This document shows positions 57,554 to 64,000 of a stretch of DNA of 64,000 nt, one piece after another. The stretch's first letter is position 1. Every line of letters starts with the position of its first letter. The position numbers and the translations under genes were made by a program. The stretch is from NCBI GenBank assembly GCA_025602915.1, contig JAHLJZ010000012.1:1-64000 (forward strand), written 5' to 3'. This DNA comes from Paraphysoderma sedebokerense. Its lineage: Eukaryota > Blastocladiomycota > Physodermatomycetes > Physodermatales > Physodermataceae. Under the pieces are notes generated by a model. The model saw only the letters and a program-made list of their open reading frames with translations. It did not search any database and was not told the origin of the DNA.

Positions 57554-60500
57554 ATGGAGGCCTCCGATGCGAACGTCGCTCTCCTCGCCAACTACATCGC
57601 TCAGACATTCAATCCCGCTACATCAAAACAAGGTAATAGATTTGTGTCCGTCTATCTAAATTATATCTCCTTCTTTCTCAGCTTGATGCATACTTTCTTT
57701 CTGCAATCCAATAATTATGTCGTGCAAACTACATATGCTAAACTTTTGTTTATTTACTTTCCCAACACCCTTACCTGTTATTCGCTCTAATTAAACACCC
57801 AAATCCGACGAATGACTAGCCGAACAAGCTCTACATCAAGCACAAGAAGCGCCAGGATTTGCCAATGTTATCCTGAAGTTGGTCCAATCTCAAAGCCACG
57901 ACAACCACACCCGCTTGTCTGCTGCTCTACTTTTCAAAAATTTCATCAAGAAGAACTGGGAACTCGTATGTGATCTCCCTTTGTAATTGCAGTTACTCTA
58001 TACGCTTTAAACGGTTGTAATTTTAACTCACGTTGATTGCGAATGCACTACTTCCTTCAAACCAGGAATCGAAAATCACACCAGATGATCGAGCGGCCGC
58101 GAAAAACCAAATCGTGGATATCATGATCTCTGTCCCTTCAAAACTCCAGGTTCAACTTTCAGAAGCCTTAACTGTTATCGCTGATCATGATTTTCCTGAG
58201 AAATGGGAAAATTTAATCGATGTACGTTATCATTGGACATTGTATGCTCTTTAAACCGTTCAGTCCGAAATTGACGTTGACACACGCCTCTTTTGATTTC
58301 TATAACACTTAGGAACTGGTGAGGAAGTTAACTCCACAAGATTTCAACGTAAATAATGGCATTTTGCAAACCGCACATTCAATCTTTAAACGGTACGGCT
58401 GGGTATATTCGATGATCGTTTTGATTCTTCTAACTCATTCGTTGATAGCTGGCGCCATCAGTTCCGATCCGATGCACTTTTCACCGAAATTCAAAGTGTC
58501 ATAGACCGTTTCGCTGCTCCGTTTCTGGAACTCGTTAAAGTTACTGATTCGTTGATCGATCAAAACGCAAATAACAAAGCAATGTTGGACGTCCTGCTAC
58601 AGTCGCTGCTTTTGGAGACTAAAGTGTTTTACTCATTCAATTGCCAAGATATTCCTGTTTTCTTTGAGGATCACCAACAAGAGTTTATGTCCGTGTTCCA
58701 CAAATATCTTCTTTACCAAAATCCATTGTTGGTAGCTGATGTATGTCACTTTCCCTTTCAAGCGGTTTCATCGGGATGATACTAACATTTCCGGTCTTTC
58801 TGTCTCTGTCAACCAGGATGAAGCTGGTCCGCTTGAAAAAGTGAAAACTAGTGTTTGTGAAATCATTGATTTATATACCCAACGATATGAAGACGTCTTC
58901 CCCATGCTGCCTCAATTCGTTGAAACAGTTTGGAATGTTCTCACTAATACCTCTATGGACACAAAGAATGATTTGGTACGGTTTTGTTTTTCTAAATCTT
59001 CACCTCTCATTGGAAGTCTGAACTGACGATACTATGATGATGAACTGTAGCTTGTCAGTCATGCCATCGCTTTCCTCACTTCTGTTGTGAAACAACCTCG
59101 TCACCAGGCCGTGTTTTCTTCTCCCGAAACTTTGGCTAGCATTTGTGAAAAGGTCATTGTACCGAACATGATGCTGCGAGGTAATGCCTGGTCGCCATCT
59201 TAGGTCTTCAATCCTGTGGCTAACTATTTCACATTTTCAGAATCTGATGTCGAAACATTTGAAGATGATCCAATTGAGTTTATTCGCCGTGACTTGGAAG
59301 GATCTGGTACGGCTACTGTAACAACTTCCGGTTGACTCATCTATTGCAGTATTAACTCAAGGACGCACCCTTTATCTTAACAGACAGCGACACTCGAAGA
59401 CGTTCTGCCTCTGATTTCGTGAAGTCTCTTTTGCAGGCTTTCCCGGAACAAGTCACATCCACGAATCTCACTTATATCAATGGATTCTTACAGGTAACGT
59501 CAGGTTTGTTTTATACGAAACTCTGAGTTGATGATTAAGCTCTTGCCATTGTAGAAATACCAAGCCAATCCGGCGGAGAATTGGCAGCAGAAGGATGTAG
59601 CAATTGCCCTGTTTATTTCTATCGCGTCGGAAAGTCACGTCATCACCCAGGTTTGCGTCGATTTTCTACAGTTTATGATGTGTCGTTTTCTGATCTTTCT
59701 CTAATCGTCGTCGCTTCAATCTATGCTGTCAGGCTGGTGCCACTTCGACTCGCCTCAACGTTGTTGAGTTCTTCTCCTCGCACGTTTTCCCTGATCTTCA
59801 AGCACCAATGGAAAGTAGCATTCATCCGATCCTCCGAGTCGATGCAATCAAATTTCTGTATAACTTCCGGAACCAATTGTCCAAGGATCTCTTGTTGCAG
59901 GTTTTCCCATTACTATTAACTCAGTTGAAAAATCCAAATTACGTCGTCCACACGTACAGCGCTATTTGTGTCGAGAAGATTTTGGCCATGAAGGGAACCA
60001 ATCATGCTGCAATGTACGCTTTCTGTCTTCTCGGTGTCACACATAACTTGAACACCAGAGCTAATCTTGTTCGATATATAGGTTCAGTGCTGCAGATGTA
60101 AAACCGTATAGCGAAGCTCTCTTGACATCTTTATTCCAACTTCTGAAGGCAAATCCGTCTCCAGAGAAACTCTCCGAAAATGATTACCTTATGCGCTGTA
60201 AGTCAAGATCTTGTTTCGACATGTTTGTGCTTGTTGATTGACATCGATTTGATTGTTGGAATCTGTAGCTGTCATGCGTGTGATCGCTACCTCAAAAGCA
60301 GAAATGCTACCCTACGCCACTGCTATTCTTACCGAATTAAACAACTTCCTGGGCATTATTGCCAAAAATCCTAGTAACCCTAGATTCTATCATTACATTT
60401 TCGAAGCCATTGCTTCTCTCATCCGGTAAGATGGATATCCATAGTTATTGATATTTCAGACTTTGCCCAATTAACATGATCATACCTTTGACATGCTAGA

Positions 60501-61979
60501 AATATTTGCCCAGTTAACCCCTCCAGTGTTCAAGAATTCGAAGCTTTGCTCTTCCCCACTTTCCAAAACATTCTCGTTTCCGATGTAAGCGAATTCATGC
60601 CATACGTGTTCCAAGTATTAGCTCAAATGTTGGAATGTCATCATGATGGCGATTTGCCAGCTACGTTCCAAGCAGTTCTGCCTCCTTTGCTGGCTCCGAG
60701 TTTATGGGAGAGCAGCGGTTTGTTTTGTTTTGTTTTCTTGCTCATGGGATCTATCACGGATTCTTACTGATCATTCACCGCAGGCAATGTTCCCGCTCTT
60801 CTTCGGCTTTTGCAAGCTTTCCTTTCCAAAGGAGCTAAACAAATCGTTGCAAATAATCAGTTGACTCCTATTCTCGGTATTTTCCAAAAACTGATTTCAA
60901 GTAAATTGAATGATCAACATGGTTTCGATCTGTTAAAGTGCATCGTTAGATATGTTGATTTGTAAGTGTCATCTATCCTTGCTTCTATCGCATCTTTGAT
61001 CGCTGGTTGGAGCTAATGACTTTGCATTTCATAATATCAAACAGACAATCGTTATCACCCTTCTTCAAAACGATCTTCACACTCCTCCTCACCAGGCTTC
61101 AACAATCCAAAACATCAAAATTTGTATATAATTTCGCTACATTCGTTTCTTTCTTTGTCGCACTAGAAAAAGAAAATGTAAATCCGCAATTCGTGATTGA
61201 CATTGTAGAAAGTATTCAACCAGGGTATGCATCTTGAATATCGACCTTCATAAGCCAAATCAACAATGAACTCACACACCTGTCATCTGTTTGTGCTTAA
61301 TGTTGGTAGATTGTACCTACAACTTCACAAAACATTTGTCTTACCTGAAGTAAAGAATATAGTTGGGAGATCTGATAGAAGGATCGTGGGAGTGGCATTT
61401 ACGAAATTGCTTACCATGACGGAATATCTTTTGCAAGATCTAGAAATTTGGTTTGTTTGGTGGTTTCCCATGTCTTCGATTCCCGTCAATTATACTCACA
61501 CGTACGTTCCCATTAACACCGACAGGTCCGCCACCCTTTTCGCTGCCATCGAACATTTTAAAAACTCTGCCGCTGATCTCGAAAAAGCCGACGCAGAGGA
61601 AGATCAAATTTTAGCAGATTTGGAAGAAACCGGATACCAAGCTACTTACTCTAAATTGTCCTCTGTTGGTGCTTTTAAAATCGATCCTTGCCCAAATGTT
61701 ACTGACGCAAGAGGATACTTTACTCAAAGAGTACAAGAGTTTGTGGGTAATCAACCCGGAAAGGTGCGTTTTCTGTTGTCCCTTCATTTCGTCTGAGTTG
61801 CCAAAAATTGTAAATTATATTGACAACCTTTTCTTGGGTTTCTCTTATGAATTTACTATATTGTCTTTTGATTTCCCTCGTTTCCCGGCTAGATTCAGGC
61901 TATCGTACAAAATCATGTTCCCGCTGATATTATGCAACAATTACAAAATTTGACGGGTAACACGGCTCCATTGCGATGA
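57554..61979 (+). CDS. CSE1: Exportin-2/CSE1, importin-alpha re-exporter
   Basis: About fifteen exons encode a HEAT-repeat karyopherin. The N-terminus reads MEASDANVALLANYIAQTFN, then AEQALHQAQEAPGFANVILK. The importin-beta N-terminal domain follows: LSAALLFKNFIKKNWE and VQLSEALTVIADHDFPEKWE. Diagnostic Cse1 segments are NCQDIPVFFEDHQQEFMSVF, FEDDPIEFIRRDLEGSD with DTRRRSASDFVKSLL, and DAIKFLYNFRNQLSKDL. The last exon ends QNLTGNTAPLR at 61979. With RanGTP it carries importin-alpha back to the cytoplasm. It is read in the same direction as NDUFAF3, about 290 bp downstream. Introns are mostly 50-80 nt. Confidence 0.92.
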
Positions 61980-62401
61980 GCGAAAAACGTTGATGCTGTA
62001 TTTTTTCTTGTTTGATGTATTGTTTGATCTTTCATCGTTTTCTCTATCCATGATGAATTGTAATACTACTTGAAGAGCATGTTTCACTTTGTGTTGTTGA
62101 TGATTGATGGTGATTCAATCTGCTGTTGCTGAAAGTAGGGTGTCAGGATCAGATGCTCTGTTCCTCACTCTTTCGTGTGGGTGTATTTGTAGTTTAGGGT
62201 CTTTTTTCCGAATGTATGTTTATAAATATCATCTTGTTGATTGAAAAGGAAGCCAATGAGGAAAAAACAAACTCTGTTGTTTAGACAATAAAATCAGAGA
62301 TATAAGTTGTGTAGACATCTGACATCATCCTTCGATCTGAATTGGTATATCAACCGACCTTACAACGTAAGACTAAATCTATTTCAACAACCTACTAATC
62401 A
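61980..62401. other. Convergent 3' flanks of CSE1 and SPEF1
   Basis: No supported gene or repeat seen. Confidence 0.4.
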
Positions 62402-63939
62402 TTACTGTTTTCCCACCCCGCTTAGTTCTTGAATTTTTTTATCTTTCAACGTCAACAATTGCTGTAACTTTTCTATTTTAAGTTGCAACATTTCAATCGT
62501 TTCCGTCAATTCGGCGATGAACGCGTCTTTTTCGTTTTCTGGTATTACGACATTACCGTTTGCGGCATGTTTGTCGGGGTTGGATTTATCACTTACTTGT
62601 GGGATAGCAGTTGGGTGTGCTACAGTTGTAGAAGACTGTTTGGAGAGTGTTTTTGAGAACATTTTTTTGACTCGTTGGGGTAACGATTGAGCCGGTTGTT
62701 GGGTGTGTGGTTGCGGTATCTGTTGCGGTTGCTGTTGCGGTTGTTGTTGCGGGTGTGGCTGCTGGGGCTGCTGAATTTGATAGTATTGTGGCTTTGCGTT
62801 GGTCGGGGTAGATTCGTTGACAGATGAGATTGATTGTCCTCGAGGCTTCATCCCCGACTGGGACCTTTGGAATGTCGAAAATTGAGATGATGCGAATTGT
62901 TGGTTCTGGATGATTGGCGGAGTCGGAAGTTTAGGAAGCATCGAAGTTTGTTGAGGAGGTGGAGGTGCTGAAGATGTGTTGGGAATGTTCAAAGGTGGGA
63001 TAGAGTGAGTGTAATATGGTTGGTAGGATTGATTGAAATTATAGGGTGGTTGTGGGTACGAAAAGAATGGATGGTTCAACATTGATGGGGATTGCATTGA
63101 TGTATCGATAGTTTCGTAGTATGCGGTCGGGGAGGAAGATGAGTTTTTATTTTGATATTTTTCAATCTATGATAATCATGAATGTATAATGAAATGGCAT
63201 TACCAGACGGAACAGAAAGGTTAACATTAATGACCATGATGTAACGAAAGCGTAAGGGCACAAGTATTTCCGGATCTTACCTTTTCTTTCAATCCCCATA
63301 ACACCGACTCAATAACACCAGGCTTATTATGCACGATAGAGTTGATAGTTTCGTCTGACACTTGGTATCCCAATTTTCGGAAAACCTTGTAAGAGAGGGT
63401 ATTCCAATTGTATAATTTCTGGGACGTGCTATTCGCCGAGGGATAGTTGTGCAAATCGACAAGCTTTGGGAGATAATGCCGGATAATCTCGGCAGTTAAT
63501 ACTGCAATAGTTACATGTAGAACGGACAGGTAACGTCAAAGATGCATCGTTATGGTTAAAAAAATCACAAATTGATACATTAGTGTCAATCTCACTCGCG
63601 GCATCATTGTCAATGTGATCTTCAATGATATGACATAGAAAGATTACCTCCATCTGAAAAGTCTCTTGTAAAATTACGCTTGACCTTCGATAATGGTATC
63701 TCGTCTACCCATTGATACAGAATCGTCAATTGTTCGTCGGTCAAAGAGGAGTTGGTTTTTTTACGGTTGTTATTCGCATTGGTATTATTTGCCGCATATA
63801 CTAGAATCTGATCAGTTCCAGAATCACTGATTATTTGCTCGTTGAAAGTGCTTATGTACGAGTTGGGTTGAGGTTGAATAGTCGATGTCGCGGAATGGGG
63901 GAGATTGAGTTGATGCTGGTTATCGAGCGAGGATATCAT
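62402..63939 (-). CDS. SPEF1: SPEF1/CLAMP, calponin-homology-like flagellar microtubule protein
   Basis: After a low-complexity N-terminus, the CH-like domain reads LTDEQLTILYQWVDEIPLSK and RNFTRDFSDG. An intron follows, then VLTAEIIRHYLPKLVDLHNY, PSANSTSQKLYNWNTLSYKV, FRKLGYQVSDETINSIVHN and GVIESVLWGLKEKV. These closely follow SPEF1, which binds and bundles microtubules in cilia and flagella. The middle is a Pro/Gln-rich linker with many PQQQ units (about 62700-62790). The C-terminus is a short coiled coil (ELTETIEMLQLKIEKLQQLL, then KDKKIQELSG), as in SPEF1. Its presence points to an organism with a flagellated stage. Confidence 0.9.
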
Positions 63940-64000
63940 CGCTAACGACTAATAATTGTATTCGATGTATCGTTTCAAGACAAATCTCACAAATACAATG

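Noticed and set aside
1-64000. tRNA, rRNA, CRISPR arrays, LTR elements or intact DNA transposons.
   Set aside because: No tRNA-like T-loop with matching stems, no conserved rRNA segment, no spaced repeat array, and no reverse transcriptase, integrase or transposase motifs were recognised by eye. A tRNAscan or repeat search would settle this.

Overview
This window is nuclear DNA from a eukaryote with compact genes. Coding regions are cut by many short GT-AG introns (mostly about 45-80 nt), intergenic gaps are usually under 1 kb, and the DNA is fairly AT-rich. The gene set suggests a zoosporic (flagellated) fungus or a close relative such as a chytrid-like or aphelid-like lineage. It combines genes I associate with fungi (Chz1-like histone chaperone, Prm10/ThrE-family transporter, Mpo1/DUF962 protein, expansin-like GPI protein, Nop12- and Sds3-like proteins) with SPEF1/CLAMP, a microtubule protein of cilia and flagella. 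This placement is inferred from gene content, not from a phylogeny.

Layout. 0.9-6.3 kb (-): a PMS1/MLH2-type MutL protein and a pyruvate dehydrogenase kinase. 7.7-8.8 kb (-): a Chz1-like H2A-H2B chaperone. 9.3-10.4 kb (+): a NOL7/Bud21-like nucleolar protein. 10.7-12.6 kb (-): a secreted zinc-protease-like protein whose HExxH motif sits on a 14-nt micro-exon. 13.2-13.9 kb (-): a DUF962/Mpo1-like membrane protein. 14.1-17.0 kb (-): a coiled-coil protein of unknown role. 17.6-20.0 kb (+): a DEDD exonuclease fused to a Upf1-like SF1 helicase. 20.4-23.0 kb: a motif-rich promoter region and an expansin-like gene. 23.9-25.9 kb (-): a secreted protein with four Cys-repeats and an ALK-type glycine-rich domain. 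27.1-33.5 kb (+): TRM3/TARBP1 tRNA methyltransferase. 34.0-36.5 kb (+): two tandem secreted ADP-ribosyltransferase-like genes. 37.3-38.6 kb (+): a secreted orphan. 38.8-40.4 kb (+): a ThrE/Prm10 transporter. 40.8-42.7 kb (-): a Nop12/RBM34-like RNA-binding protein. 43.9-46.9 kb (+): an Sds3-like HDAC subunit. 47.5-50.0 kb (-): a second exonuclease-helicase. 50.6-53.1 kb (+): a NOL8-like protein. 53.5-54.1 kb (+): a broken copy of the glycine-rich-domain gene. 54.4-55.8 kb (+): a DeSI/PPPDE peptidase. 56.3-57.3 kb (+): NDUFAF3. 57.6-62.0 kb (+): CSE1. 62.4-63.9 kb (-): SPEF1.

Most genes are housekeeping: tRNA modification, rRNA maturation, chromatin, mitochondria and nuclear transport. Mixed among them between about 10 and 39 kb are six predicted secreted or surface proteins, plus two copies of an unusual nuclease-helicase fusion. 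That accessory material is the most interesting content. No tRNA, rRNA, CRISPR array or recognisable intact transposon was seen.
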